Positions 1 to 8,819 of a stretch of DNA of 52,723 nucleotides are shown one piece after another; within the stretch, counting starts at the first letter, position 1, and each line of letters opens with the position of its first letter. The notes under the pieces were generated by a model. That model searched no databases, was not told the DNA's origin, and saw nothing but the letters and a program-made list of their open reading frames with translations. Position numbers and translations under genes: made by a program. This DNA is from Bacillota bacterium (GTDB lineage: Bacteria; Bacillota; Clostridia; Oscillospirales; Acutalibacteraceae), in the NCBI GenBank assembly GCA_022706685.1, contig JAKJCA010000013.1:1-52723 (forward strand), written 5' to 3'.

Positions 1-117
1 CCCCGCCGCAGCGAACGCATCCAAACGCGGGGTGACGTCCAGCGGCTGGCCGTAGCAGCCGAGGGTGTCCCAGCGCTGCTGGTCGGAGAACACAAACACG
101 ACGTTGGGCTTATCCAT
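1..117 (-). CDS. Sulfatase, N-terminal fragment (cut by window edge)
   Basis: Only the first 39 codons are in the window; the gene runs off the left end. The translation starts MDKPNVVFVFSDQQRWDTLG and continues with a CYG...TPRLDAFAAAG stretch. This is the N-terminal signature of the formylglycine sulfatase family: a hydrophobic strand ending in a metal-binding Asp (usually DDQ, here SDQQ), followed by the TPNLD-like helix. Such enzymes remove sulfate esters from glycans or aryl sulfates. The catalytic Cys/Ser-x-Pro-x-Arg motif lies outside the window, so the activating type cannot be read. A GGAGG sits just upstream of the ATG. No signal peptide is visible, so the enzyme is probably cytoplasmic. 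It lies downstream of the sialidase-like gene and a GPH carrier on the same strand, which fits a glycan-desulfation operon. Confidence 0.85.
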   Translation of the reverse strand, partial: MDKPNVVFVFSDQQRWDTLGCYGQPLDVTPRLDAFAAAG

Positions 118-224
118 ACCGCCGCCTCCATTTTTCATTTGATAGCCGTATCCGCTTCCCGTACGGTTCCGCCGCTTGGCCGGGGCGGGAGTGCGAAAAC
201 ACGAAACGGCCTGCCGGGAGCCGG

Positions 225-1298
225 TTAAGGCCGGGACGGGGCCGCTTCCCCGGGCCGGAAGACGGTCGCTTCGATATGCTGGACCGGACGTTCTTTCGTG
301 GCGATATAATACACGGCGACGCATCGGCCGTCTTTCCCCGCCGTAATCCTGGGGTACCCCATATCCTCGCCCAGCGCGTCGCCGCGCAGGACGGTGTGGT
401 TTTTGAAGGTGAAGCCGCCGTCGGAAGAAACGCAATAGCGGATCGACGATTGTCCCGGCGAACGGTACCCGTACGCCAATACGAGCGTCCCGTCGTCAAG
501 CAGACACATCGCGGGGGGATTGCCGTTCGAGCTCCCGGACTGCTGCGTGTCGCACGTATCGGCGGCGCGGACCGGCGTGTGCCAGGTGCGGCCGTTATCG
601 TCCGAGCGCCGGCATTCGATCCAGTTATCGTCGCACAAACCTTCCCCTCTGGAGCGCCTGCGCCGCATCGCCGCCACAAGCGTCGAGTTTTTCAGGCGGA
701 CAACCGAAGGCATGACCGAACGGGCGTCGTCGTCCGTCATGTCGCCGAGTTTTTCCCAGGCGAGGCCCCCGTTTGACGTCAGGGCCGCGAAAGCCCGGTC
801 GGTGAACGGGCCCGAACGGACCGTCCCTTGCGGCAGACTGTATGACATATAAATGCGCATCGTCTTTTCGCCTTCGATATGATAACTCGTCCGCGATGTT
901 AAGGGAAAGCCGAAATCGGGAAAGGCGTAGGGCCCGTCCCAGCTGTGTCCCCTGTCGTTGGATACAATGAACAAAGAACCGTCTATCGCCACGGCGGGCA
1001 CGCCCGCCCGCATGACAAAGCCGCCGCCGAAAACGAAGCCGTTTTCCGGCGGCTTTTTTACCGGGTGCGAATACAGCGCCTGGTCAAAGGCCGTTTCTTC
1101 CCAGGTGATGCCGCCGTCCAGGCTCCGCGCGAAAACATTCTGCTTCGGCCCCGGGGATATCCGGTGGAAGCCGCCGGAGGGATCGAAGGCGCCCCGGTTG
1201 AAAGATACCAGTATTTCGTCGCCCCAGCGCCACATGCCGCCGTTTGCGGGCCAGGCGGAATACGCCGTTTCACTGTAACAAACCACGCTATGCCGCAT
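225..1298 (-). CDS. Sialidase-like BNR/Asp-box beta-propeller protein
   Basis: A 357-residue protein with at least four Asp-box repeats of the S-x-D-x-G-x-T-W type: SLDGGITW, SNDRGHSW, SDDNGRTW and SSDGGFTF, plus a degenerate TSNGGLAW. These mark the six-bladed propeller of the sialidase superfamily. Exo-sialidases remove terminal sialic acids, but many single-domain members act on other sugars or are uncharacterised, so the substrate is not assigned. There is no signal peptide, lectin domain or membrane anchor, which suggests a cytoplasmic enzyme working on imported material. The ATG start is supported by GGAGGG six bases upstream. It lies 93 bases downstream of a GPH symporter and is followed by a sulfatase on the same strand, probably in one operon. 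Confidence 0.8.
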   Translation of the reverse strand: MRHSVVCYSETAYSAWPANGGMWRWGDEILVSFNRGAFDPSGGFHRISPGPKQNVFARSLDGGITWEETAFDQALYSHPVKKPPENGFVFGGGFVMRAGVPAVAIDGSLFIVSNDRGHSWDGPYAFPDFGFPLTSRTSYHIEGEKTMRIYMSYSLPQGTVRSGPFTDRAFAALTSNGGLAWEKLGDMTDDDARSVMPSVVRLKNSTLVAAMRRRRSRGEGLCDDNWIECRRSDDNGRTWHTPVRAADTCDTQQSGSSNGNPPAMCLLDDGTLVLAYGYRSPGQSSIRYCVSSDGGFTFKNHTVLRGDALGEDMGYPRITAGKDGRCVAVYYIATKERPVQHIEATVFRPGEAAPSRP

Positions 1299-1391
1299 CG
1301 CGAGCCCTCCGTTTCATTGACATCCCGTTAAAAAACCGTTCACGGCCGCCCGCCGGCGGCGGTATCCGCCGTGCCGGCGCGCCCGAAGCCC

Positions 1392-2885
1392 TTATTTCGG
1401 GGCGTGCGTTTCATATCCGGCCGCTTCTTCCAGCACGCCGGTTTCCTCGTAATCCCTGTTCAGGGCCGCCCGCCGCTCGTTGAGTTCGACATACATCCTT
1501 TCGCGGCAGTCGCGGTTGATGTTGTAAAAAAACTTGGGAATCATCGAGATCAGGCCCGTCAGCGACGGAACCAGGGTGCACATGGCGAACATCAGGTACT
1601 TGGTTTTGTCGGACTGTCCGCCGAAACCGGCGGTGATGTTGTAGCCGATTTTTTTGAGAATCAGCGTGGTGAAGGTGGAGTTGGTGTTGGTGACGATTTT
1701 GGTGATCATATTTTTTGCGGCGATGGACATGCCCTCGGTGCGGTAGCCGTATTCCCACTCGCAGTAGTCGAGCGCCTCGTTGAGGATTTCCCTGGGAAGG
1801 ATCTTTTTCATGCCGGAGGTCAGTTGCCAGAGCGTCTCCTTCACCATAAAAACCGGCACCATATATTTCATGCTGCGGAACCACCCGCCGGGGCCCCTTC
1901 CGCCGATGGAGCCGAACAGAAACACCAGCAGCGAAAGGATGTGCCCCAGGTGCTGGCCGAAAATCCACAGGCTTTTGGTCGCGAACCGCTTGCGCGACCA
2001 GGCCAGATAACTGTAACTGAGGTAATACGCCGGCGTGGACGGGATGCTGATGACCGTTTTGATCAGCAGGGAACCGAGCACGTCGAGATAGTAGTTGTCC
2101 ATCCCCGTCGAGACGGTCAGCGCGTTGAGCAGGTCGGAGATCATGATAATCCGCAGGGGCTTGCTCCTGATAATGGTCAGAAAACCCTGCTTGATGTCGG
2201 GGCGCTGGACGGACTGCTGCACGCGCTCTTTGGTGGTCAGGAAACACAGCATCGCGAACACGCCGCTGACAAGGGTGGTGAACACCCCGATGGAAACGAA
2301 TACCGTCCTGAGCGTCGTCTTGATCATATTGTGGTTGACCATGTCAATCAAGGCCGCCAGAACGAACTCGGGCACGTTTTCGTAGAACGAGGAGAAAACC
2401 TCCGATTTGGTGAGGATGCCCATGCGCTCGTCGGGGTTGGGCGTCACGGTGGAAATCAGGCCGCTTTCGGCGATGGAGCGGAAGGTGCCGCCGCCCTCGC
2501 GGAGCATGGCCAGCAGAAGCCAGTAGACGAACTTGCCCGCGTCGTAAGGGTCGCTGCCGAAGAACATCGGCGTCAGCCAGTAGAAAATGGTCCCGAACGT
2601 GCCCAGAATACCGAACACGATGAGGTAAGGCCTGAATTTGCCGAACCGGGTCCTGGTTTTGTCGACAATGGCGCCGATAAACGAGTCGTTGGCGATATCC
2701 CAGACGCTGTTGATGGCGTTAATGACGGTCTGCCAGCCGAGGTCGATTTTGACCACGTCCAGCAGAAACCGGGTGGTATATTGGTTGATGTTGAATGTTT
2801 TTGACGAATCAAAGAGGACGTAGCCGACGGTCTCCTTCGTGCTGACGTAACGGCGGGTCTGATTCATCGAGGCGTTGGAAGGCAT
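1392..2885 (-). CDS. GPH-family sugar:cation symporter (MFS)
   Basis: A 497-residue, multi-helix transporter of the glycoside-pentoside-hexuronide:cation symporter family. The diagnostic loop after helix 2 is present as WDIANDSFIGAIVDKTRTRF followed by GKFRPYLIV. It matches the WDxxxDPxxGxxxDxTxTxxGxxRP pattern, with Ser in place of the usual Pro after the Asp. Hydrophobic segments span the rest of the protein. An in-frame extension to 2990 exists but would overlap the upstream glycosylase gene; ATG at 2885 has GGAGAG seven bases before it and is preferred. The protein probably imports a sugar, oligosaccharide or glycoside using a Na+ or H+ gradient. It precedes the sialidase-like and sulfatase genes on the same strand, which suggests a sulfated or acidic sugar as cargo; this is inference. 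Confidence 0.88.
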   Translation of the reverse strand: MPSNASMNQTRRYVSTKETVGYVLFDSSKTFNINQYTTRFLLDVVKIDLGWQTVINAINSVWDIANDSFIGAIVDKTRTRFGKFRPYLIVFGILGTFGTIFYWLTPMFFGSDPYDAGKFVYWLLLAMLREGGGTFRSIAESGLISTVTPNPDERMGILTKSEVFSSFYENVPEFVLAALIDMVNHNMIKTTLRTVFVSIGVFTTLVSGVFAMLCFLTTKERVQQSVQRPDIKQGFLTIIRSKPLRIIMISDLLNALTVSTGMDNYYLDVLGSLLIKTVISIPSTPAYYLSYSYLAWSRKRFATKSLWIFGQHLGHILSLLVFLFGSIGGRGPGGWFRSMKYMVPVFMVKETLWQLTSGMKKILPREILNEALDYCEWEYGYRTEGMSIAAKNMITKIVTNTNSTFTTLILKKIGYNITAGFGGQSDKTKYLMFAMCTLVPSLTGLISMIPKFFYNINRDCRERMYVELNERRAALNRDYEETGVLEEAAGYETHAPK

Positions 2886-2934
2886 AGTGATTCTCTCCGT
2901 AACGAATTCGGCTGCCTGCCGGCGGGCTTGGGGC

Positions 2935-3783
2935 TTAAGGTCGGGGATGGCCGGCGCTTCTGCGCCAGTGGAAGAGGTACTGCTGGGCAACGCCGCCGCA
3001 GTCCCCCGCGCAAGCGGGCAGGCCGGCGGGGTACATTTCCCGGAGGACGCGGCGCATCCAGACGTCGACGGGAACCACCTCGAGGCGGCCGAAACCGTAC
3101 AGCAGCGTGCAGTCGGCGACTTTGCGCCCGACGCCCCTGACGGCCGTCAGCCGTACGCGCGCCTCGCAGGTTGAAAGGGATTCCAGTTCCCGCAAATCCA
3201 GTTCGCCCGAGGCGGCTTTCCGCGCGGCGTCGAGCAGGTAGCTGGCGCGGTAACCGGCGCGCAGCGGCTCGAGGGCCTCCGGCTCGAGGGCCGCCAGCCT
3301 TTCGGCCGCGGGGAAGGCGAAGTCGCCGTGCCCGAGCGGCTCGCCGAAACATTCGCAAAGGCGCCGGACGATGCCCGTGACGCGGGGAATGTTGTTGTTT
3401 TGGGACAGGATGAAAGAGCACAGCGTTTCCCAGGGCTCCTGCCGCAAAATCCGGATGCCCGGACTCGCTTCGACGGCCTGCCGCAGGCCGCCGTCGCGGC
3501 CGAGCCGGGCGCACAGCGCCGCGTAGTCGGTATCGAGGCCGAAATAGCGTTTCCAGACGCTTTCGTACTGCGCCTCGGCCGTGTTTTTCAGCAGGAGGCC
3601 TTCGCCGCTTTGCGATATATCCAGCGCGAGGCCGAAAGCGACGCCGTGCCAGGCGCCGACCCCGGTTTTCTGCCAGCGGAAGGCCTGCCCGCAGCCGAGC
3701 GTCAGGTCGAGATTGAAACATTCGAGGCCCGCCACAAGCGTGTCGGCGCCGGTTTGAACCGCCGTTGCCGGGATAGTGACCAC
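2935..3783 (-). CDS. ogg: 8-oxoguanine DNA N-glycosylase/lyase (OGG1 type)
   Basis: A 282-residue base-excision repair enzyme that removes 8-oxo-7,8-dihydroguanine and nicks the abasic site. The N-terminal OGG domain contains the CGQAFRW stretch at residues 31-37, and SFILSQNNNIPRV lies near 123-135. The helix-hairpin-helix/GPD segment RGVGRKVADC carries Lys221 and VPVDVW carries Asp240. The 19-residue Lys-Asp spacing equals that of human OGG1 (K249/D268). The start is a GTG at 3783 with AAGGCGG upstream. It lies between a GPH carrier (50 bases downstream) and nth (249 bases upstream), all on the minus strand. It pairs functionally with endonuclease III for oxidative base damage, useful for an anaerobe exposed to air. 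No truncation is seen. Confidence 0.93.
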   Translation of the reverse strand: MVTIPATAVQTGADTLVAGLECFNLDLTLGCGQAFRWQKTGVGAWHGVAFGLALDISQSGEGLLLKNTAEAQYESVWKRYFGLDTDYAALCARLGRDGGLRQAVEASPGIRILRQEPWETLCSFILSQNNNIPRVTGIVRRLCECFGEPLGHGDFAFPAAERLAALEPEALEPLRAGYRASYLLDAARKAASGELDLRELESLSTCEARVRLTAVRGVGRKVADCTLLYGFGRLEVVPVDVWMRRVLREMYPAGLPACAGDCGGVAQQYLFHWRRSAGHPRP

Positions 3784-3920
3784 CCGCCTTGCGCAGAAGA
3801 ATCCGAATCGGGAAAAAGACGAAAAAACGCGGCATCCGAAGGCCGGTTTCGTTCATATTTTTGCAAACGGTAAAGGCGATACAACGTCAAGTATATATTG
3901 AAATGAGAATAATAACGCCC

Positions 3921-3994
3921 TTTTTCACTGTTTTTCACCGCAAGAAAGCAAATAAAACACAAGGTTATTCACATTTTCCACCGACTTTTCCACA
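3921..3994. promoter_or_regulatory. Cluster of DnaA-box-like 9-mers in AT-rich gap
   Basis: Within the 249-base AT-rich gap between ogg and nth are TTATTCACA (3965-3973, fits TTATNCACA), TTTTCCACC (3974-3982) and TTTTCCACA (3986-3994), all in the same orientation. Two weaker relatives, TTTTTCACT (3921-3929) and TTTTTCACC (3931-3939), precede them. This resembles a DnaA-binding array. No dnaA, dnaN, rpmH or gyr genes are nearby, so a replication origin is unlikely; a DnaA-titration or regulatory site is possible. Binding is not shown. Confidence 0.4.
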
Positions 3995-4031
3995 ATGCGG
4001 CGGAACCGGCGGGATATTACAAGAAGTATAA

Positions 4032-4691
4032 TCAGCCCTTGGCGGCTTTGTCCTTCCCGCCGCCGGAAAGGGCGTAACGGCAGTATTCCGCCAGGCAGCA
4101 GGCCCGGCAGTCCGGGCGGCCGGCGACACAGACCGCCCGGCCGTGCCAGACGACGCGGTGGCAGAACGAGGCGCTCTCTTCCGGGGGGAGCAGTTCGCGC
4201 AGACGGTACTCGATTTTGACGGGGTCGCGCGTGTCGACCAGACCCAGAAGGTTCGAAATGCGGATAACGTGGGTGTCGACGACGACCGCCGGCTTGCCGT
4301 AGATGTCGCCGATAATCAGATTGGCGGTTTTCCGCCCGACGCCGGGCAGGGTGACCAGTTGATCGATGGTGTCGGGCACTTTGCCGCCGAAACGCTCGGT
4401 CAGCTGCCGCGCCATCGCGATCAAGTTGCGGGATTTCGTACGGAAAAACCCGCAGGAGCGGATGATTTCCTCCACGTCCCGAGCCTCGGCGAGCGCCATG
4501 GCCCGGGCGTCGGGGTACTTCTCAAACAGCGCAGGCGTGACCATGTTGACGCGCGCGTCGGTGCACTGAGCGGAGAGAATCGTCGCCGCGAGCAGTTCGA
4601 AAGCGTCCGAGGACTCGAGCGAACATACCGCCCCCGGATATTCTTTTTTGAGCGCCTCGACGCAGGCGAGGGCCCTTTGCGCGTCTGTCAA
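4032..4691 (-). CDS. nth: Endonuclease III
   Basis: A 219-residue DNA glycosylase/AP lyase that removes oxidised pyrimidines. The helix-hairpin-helix is LPGVGRKTAN with catalytic Lys121. The catalytic Asp139 lies in VVVDTHV, matching E. coli Nth K120/D138. Near the C terminus the 4Fe-4S loop reads CVAGRPDCRACCLAEYC, giving the expected C-x6-C-x2-C-x5-C spacing. Length is normal for the family. The start is TTG at 4691, with GGGAGG eight bases upstream and no competing ATG. It lies 42 bases downstream of a GPH transporter and is probably cotranscribed with it from the TTGACA/TATACT promoter at 6228-6257; ogg follows on the same strand. Confidence 0.97.
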   Translation of the reverse strand: MTDAQRALACVEALKKEYPGAVCSLESSDAFELLAATILSAQCTDARVNMVTPALFEKYPDARAMALAEARDVEEIIRSCGFFRTKSRNLIAMARQLTERFGGKVPDTIDQLVTLPGVGRKTANLIIGDIYGKPAVVVDTHVIRISNLLGLVDTRDPVKIEYRLRELLPPEESASFCHRVVWHGRAVCVAGRPDCRACCLAEYCRYALSGGGKDKAAKG

Positions 4692-4733
4692 AAGAAAAAC
4701 CTCCCGTCGAATTGCGACGTTCCGCCGCCCGGT

Positions 4734-6179
4734 TCAGGTCGCGCCGCCGTCTTTGCCTGCGGCCTCTTCGCGGCGGCGCAGGATGGCTTTGTGCGCTTCG
4801 ACATGCCGGGCGCCGATGAAATCGTAATAACGCATCGGGATCATGCTCAGCAGCCAGCCGGCCGCGGGAATGACCGTCATCATCATGATAAACCCGGTCA
4901 TGGTGAGTTTGTTCTGGGCCTGCACGACCAGTTCGCCCGCCTTCTCGACCGGTGGCTTGAACTGGAAGATGACCAGCGAAAGGGAAACCAGCGCCGACTG
5001 CAATGCGGTCATGGCCTTGTTCATCAGCGTCTGGAACGAGACCGTTACCCCCTCGGAGCGGCGGCCGGTTTTCCACTCGACGTAATCGACGGAATCCGCG
5101 ATCATGGAATAGTTGATATTGGCCGTCACCCCCGAAGGCAGGCCGACCAGAAGCATGGCGAAGAAAACCGTGTAGATGTTTTTGGGTACCGCCAGCAGCA
5201 GCAGGCTGACGGCGATGCCGGTGATGCCGGAGATATAATAGATTTGGCGGTAATTCAGGCGCGCGCAGATTTTCGGCGTCAGGAGCATGCCCAGGTAGCC
5301 CGTCACGGCCCAGCCGGCGATGAGCGCCGTGTTGAGCGCCGCGCCGCCCAGAACGATGTTTCGGCCGAATACGCGCAGCGTCTGCTCGCCGAGCACGTAG
5401 GTCGCGATATACATGCCCGCGACGAGGGGAACCGAACGCATGAAACCCAGCACGTTGGCGCCGACGACGCATTGCAGGGGCTTGTTGATTTTCAGGAAAC
5501 CGAGACACTCACGCAGCGTCGGCGCTTTATCCGTGGTTTTGCTGCGCTCCTCGGTGCCGAAAAACGCCAGCGTGAACAGCGCGCTGCCGAAGACGGCGAT
5601 GGCGACGCCCGCCGCCGTGTAGCCCCTTCTGTTGCCCAGCAGGCCGACGAACAACGGGCCGATGACCATGGGCAGGGCGCCGCCGATGGAATGCAGCAGC
5701 CGCGCGTTGGATATGAAGGCGATGCGCTCTTTGGGGTTGGGCGTCATCGCGGAGGCCAGCCCCCAGAAAGGCACGTCGCTGAGCGTGTAGATGATGCCCC
5801 AGAGGATGTAGGTGACGTAGGCGTAGGCGATCTTGCCGTTTTGACCGAGGCCCGGGATGATCAGGAACAGCGACGCCGTGCTGACGGCCAGCGGCAGGGC
5901 GGTGAAGATGATGTAGGGCCGCATCTTGCCCCATTTGGTTCTGGTTTTATCGACCAGGGTGCCCATGACGGGGTCGTCGACGGCGTCCCAGATGCGGGAG
6001 ATGATCATCAGCAGGCTCGCGGGCCCCGCGCCGAGCAGGAAAACATCGGTGTAGAAGAACAGGATGTACGAGTTGACAAAACCGATAATCAGGTTCTGGC
6101 CGAAGCCCGACACCGCGAACGACCAAATGTTGGTTTTGGTCAGGTATTTTTTTTCAAACACGCTCTCGAGCGCCGTCAT
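4734..6179 (-). CDS. GPH-family sugar:cation symporter (MFS)
   Basis: A 481-residue transporter with about 12 hydrophobic helices. The family motif is intact: WDAVDDPVMGTLVDKTRTKW followed by GKMRPYIIF. The second-half signature YVEWKTGRRSEG, typical of the central GPH loop, is also present. The cargo is unknown but should be a monosaccharide, glycoside or uronide imported with Na+ or H+. The reading frame stays open to 6257, but the ATG at 6179 has GGGAGG six bases upstream and removes a non-conserved N-terminal tail. Transcription probably starts from the divergent promoter at 6228-6257. No glycosidase is directly attached; nth is immediately downstream, so this carrier may have been placed in front of a repair gene by chance. 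Confidence 0.9.
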   Translation of the reverse strand: MTALESVFEKKYLTKTNIWSFAVSGFGQNLIIGFVNSYILFFYTDVFLLGAGPASLLMIISRIWDAVDDPVMGTLVDKTRTKWGKMRPYIIFTALPLAVSTASLFLIIPGLGQNGKIAYAYVTYILWGIIYTLSDVPFWGLASAMTPNPKERIAFISNARLLHSIGGALPMVIGPLFVGLLGNRRGYTAAGVAIAVFGSALFTLAFFGTEERSKTTDKAPTLRECLGFLKINKPLQCVVGANVLGFMRSVPLVAGMYIATYVLGEQTLRVFGRNIVLGGAALNTALIAGWAVTGYLGMLLTPKICARLNYRQIYYISGITGIAVSLLLLAVPKNIYTVFFAMLLVGLPSGVTANINYSMIADSVDYVEWKTGRRSEGVTVSFQTLMNKAMTALQSALVSLSLVIFQFKPPVEKAGELVVQAQNKLTMTGFIMMMTVIPAAGWLLSMIPMRYYDFIGARHVEAHKAILRRREEAAGKDGGAT

Positions 6180-6227
6180 AAAGGCCTCCCGCACCGTACT
6201 GCCGCCCGACGCCGGACAGTTGATGAG

Positions 6228-6257
6228 AGTATATCGTTTCGGCCGCCGCGGTGTCAA
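6228..6257 (-). promoter_or_regulatory. Sigma-A promoter for the GPH carrier/nth unit
   Basis: On the minus strand, TTGACA (6252-6257), an 18-base spacer and TATACT (6228-6233). It lies 48 bases upstream of the 6179 start codon and is back to back with the plus-strand promoter at 6275-6303. Confidence 0.75.
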
Positions 6258-6274
6258 ACGGCGCGCCGCTTATC

Positions 6275-6303
6275 TTGCCCGCGGCCGGCCGATATGGTAT
6301 GAT
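6275..6303 (+). promoter_or_regulatory. Sigma-A promoter for the FAD-protein operon
   Basis: TTGCCC (6275-6280), a 17-base spacer and TATGAT (6298-6303). It gives a leader of about 140 nt before the TTG start at 6449. The -35 boxes of this and the divergent promoter lie only 17 bases apart, so a shared regulator is possible. Confidence 0.65.
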
Positions 6304-6448
6304 AAGGGCGCTGTGCGATAAAATAATTGCCGTATGGCCGGGCGGCGTGGCCTGCCTGCAGCCGCGGCGTGCGGCGCCTTGAGGGGACAATCCGCACCGG
6401 CGCGCGAAAAGCGCGGCAGCCGCTGCCGGACGAAGGAGATGCTCAGTT

Positions 6449-7888
6449 TTGGAACACTACGACGTCATTATTATCGGAGCCGGCCCCGCCGGCATTTTTA
6501 CTGCCGTCGAACTTTACTCGAAGGCGGGCGGCAAACCGAAAGTCCTGATGGTGGACGAGGGGATTTCCATTGCCCGGCGGACCTGCCCGGCCCGGAGCCG
6601 GGGCAGCTGCGTCAACTGCCGGCCCTGCAACATCATGAGCGGCTGGGGCGGCGCGGGGGCTTTTTCAGACGGGAAGCTTTCGCTCTCCGAGGAAGTCGGC
6701 GGCAACCTGACCAGTTACCTGCCCCTCGACGAGGTGCGGGGCCTGATCAAATACGCCGACGGCATCTATACGCGGTTCGGCGCGCCGGGGGAGATCCACG
6801 GCCTCAACGACAGGAAGGTGGATGAGATTGCCTATGAATGCAGCAAATACAACATCCGCCTCATCCGCTGCCCGGTGCGCCACATGGGGACGGAAAACGC
6901 CTTCGACGTGCTCAAAGCGATGTATGACTTTCTTTTGAAGCAGGAGAACTTCCGTTTTCTCGAAAAAACGCACGCAGACCCGGTCATTGACAAGGGCAAA
7001 GCGACGGGCGTGACGCTGACGCTTGCCGACGGCAGCGTCAAACAGGCCGGGGCGGACGTTGTCGTCGCGGCGCCCGGGCGCGGCGGGGCCGGCTGGCTGA
7101 GCCGCATCGCGCGCGAAAACCATATCAAACTGGCCAACAACGAGGTCGACATCGGCGTGCGCGTCGAGGTGCCCAATTCCATTATGGACCCGCTGACGAA
7201 ACACCTGTACGAGGCGAAGATGGTCTATTTCTCCGACACGTTCGAGAACAAGGTGCGCTCGTTCTGCATGAACCCGGGCGGCATCGTCAGCGAGGAGCAT
7301 TACAACGCCGGTTTCAACAGCACCTTCGAAAAAAGCATCGCCGTCGTCAACGGCCACAGTTACGAGGACCACGGCAGCAAGACCGAAAACACCAACTTTG
7401 CGCTGCTGGTTTCCACCAAATTCACGGAACCCTTCGACCAGCCCATCGAATACGGGCGTTATATCGCGCAGCTGGGCAACATGCTCACCGGCGGCGGGAT
7501 TATCGTCCAGCGCCTGGGCGACCTGCTGATGGGCCGGCGCACGGACCTTTCGCGCCTGGCGAAATCCACCACCGTGCCGACGCTCAAAACGGCGGTGCCC
7601 GGCGACCTCTCCTTCGTCCTGCCGCACCGGCATTTGACGAGCATCATCGAAACGCTGCGCGCCTTCGACAAGGTGGCGCCGGGCCTGTATTCGAAAAACA
7701 CCCTGCTCTACGGCGTGGAGGTCAAGTTCTATTCCTCAAAGATTGATGTCGGCGAACGCTTCCAGACCAAAATCAAAGGATTTTACGCCATCGGCGACGG
7801 CGCGGGCATCACCAGGGGGCTGATGCAGGCCTCGGTGACCGGCATCGTCGTGGCGCGCGATATTTTAAAGGGGAAACCGGACGCGTAA
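6449..7888 (+). CDS. FAD-dependent oxidoreductase (COG2509-like)
   Basis: A 479-residue flavoprotein. The N terminus carries the dinucleotide-binding fold DVIIIGAGPAGI, ending in an acidic MVDEG. A cysteine-rich segment follows (CPARSRGSCVNCRPC) and then MSGWGGAGAFSDGKL, typical of the uncharacterised FAD-dependent dehydrogenase group COG2509. The C terminus has the second FAD contact YAIGDGAGITRGLMQASVTG. The reaction and electron partner are unknown. The start is TTG at 6449 with AAGGAG ten bases upstream; the ATG at 6439 is out of frame. It heads a same-strand run with an alkaline-phosphatase-superfamily protein (25-base gap), a six-helix membrane protein and a DUF4838 protein. There is no signal peptide, so it should be cytoplasmic. 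Confidence 0.88.
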   Translation: MEHYDVIIIGAGPAGIFTAVELYSKAGGKPKVLMVDEGISIARRTCPARSRGSCVNCRPCNIMSGWGGAGAFSDGKLSLSEEVGGNLTSYLPLDEVRGLIKYADGIYTRFGAPGEIHGLNDRKVDEIAYECSKYNIRLIRCPVRHMGTENAFDVLKAMYDFLLKQENFRFLEKTHADPVIDKGKATGVTLTLADGSVKQAGADVVVAAPGRGGAGWLSRIARENHIKLANNEVDIGVRVEVPNSIMDPLTKHLYEAKMVYFSDTFENKVRSFCMNPGGIVSEEHYNAGFNSTFEKSIAVVNGHSYEDHGSKTENTNFALLVSTKFTEPFDQPIEYGRYIAQLGNMLTGGGIIVQRLGDLLMGRRTDLSRLAKSTTVPTLKTAVPGDLSFVLPHRHLTSIIETLRAFDKVAPGLYSKNTLLYGVEVKFYSSKIDVGERFQTKIKGFYAIGDGAGITRGLMQASVTGIVVARDILKGKPDA

Positions 7889-7913
7889 GCGGCGGCAACC
7901 GCGGGGAGAAAAA

Positions 7914-8720
7914 ATGAACGCTTTTCATTCCCTGCCCATGACGTCGATCGCGGCGACGGTCGCCGATGTGCTGGGCATCGAACCGCCCCGGCAGGCCGAG
8001 CCGGCAATCGGCTGGCTGGCGGATTTGCTCAAAGACAAGGCAGACGGCAAGGCAAGCAGGGCGGTGATGTACAACCCCGACGCCGTCGCCATGTGGCTGG
8101 TGCAAAACTATACCGGGGAGTTCGCCCCCGTATTCCGGCACACGCAGGCCGCCGTGCCGCTGAAAACCGTGGCGCCGGCGGTGACGCCGGTCTGCTTCGC
8201 GTCCATGTACACCGGCACGCAGCCGTCCGTCCACGGGGTCAAAAAAGGCGAGAAACCCGTCGTGGCGACGGACTCGCTGTTTGACGCGCTCATCCGCGCG
8301 GGCAAACGGGCGGCGATTGTCGCCGTGGACGGCTCGAGCATGTCGAAAATCTACGCCGGCAAAGCGCTGGACTATTATTTCCCGCCGTATGACGAGGAGG
8401 TCGCGCAAAAAGCGCTGGAACTCATCGAACAGGACCGCTACGATTTCATCAGCGTCTATACGCAGAGTTACGACGACGCCATGCATTTGACCGGGACCGA
8501 GAGCGCCGTGGCGCTCGAAGCGATGAGAAGCCAAATCCGCATTTTCGAGCAGCTTGCGCTGGCGGCCGAAAAATATTACCGGGCGCACAGTACGCTGTTA
8601 TGTTTTTGCACCGACCACGGCGTACACACCAAAGAAACCGGCGGCGGCACCCACGGGGAGGAAATCCCCGAGGACATGAACATCATGCACTTTTTCGGCA
8701 TACAGCCGGCGGGCCTGTAA
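7914..8720 (+). CDS. Alkaline-phosphatase-superfamily phosphodiesterase-like protein
   Basis: A 268-residue protein resembling the nucleotide pyrophosphatase/phosphodiesterase branch of the alkaline phosphatase superfamily. The nucleophile region is VTPVCFASMYTGTQPSVHGV, with Thr91 the likely nucleophile, followed by the conserved TG..P..HG. The late metal-binding segment reads CTDHGVHTKETGGGTHG, with Asp-His and a second His. Family members hydrolyse phosphate mono- or diesters or move phosphate groups; the substrate here is not known. It is shorter than most relatives (350-450 residues). It has no signal peptide, so it is probably cytoplasmic. It begins 25 bases after the FAD protein with a GGGGAG ribosome site and is followed by a 99-base gap. 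Confidence 0.75.
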   Translation: MNAFHSLPMTSIAATVADVLGIEPPRQAEPAIGWLADLLKDKADGKASRAVMYNPDAVAMWLVQNYTGEFAPVFRHTQAAVPLKTVAPAVTPVCFASMYTGTQPSVHGVKKGEKPVVATDSLFDALIRAGKRAAIVAVDGSSMSKIYAGKALDYYFPPYDEEVAQKALELIEQDRYDFISVYTQSYDDAMHLTGTESAVALEAMRSQIRIFEQLALAAEKYYRAHSTLLCFCTDHGVHTKETGGGTHGEEIPEDMNIMHFFGIQPAGL

Positions 8721-8819
8721 GAACTGCCGGCAAGGCCTTGCGGCGGATACCCGTCCGCGAGGCCCATCTTAACTGGGGAGGGAGCCTTTTGCCGGCAGCG
8801 CGGCCGGAGGCGCGGAAAC

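Noticed and set aside
3921..3994. Replication origin
   Set aside because: Three to five DnaA-like boxes are present, but there is no dnaA-dnaN or rnpA-rpmH neighbourhood and skew cannot be judged from this window.
4143..6302. A 719-codon open frame on the plus strand opposite the GPH carrier and nth
   Set aside because: It is antisense to two clear genes, rich in Arg/Asp/Gln/His with no domain, and results from codon bias in GC-rich DNA. The same applies to long frames opposite guaB, GH38, GH78 and DUF4838.
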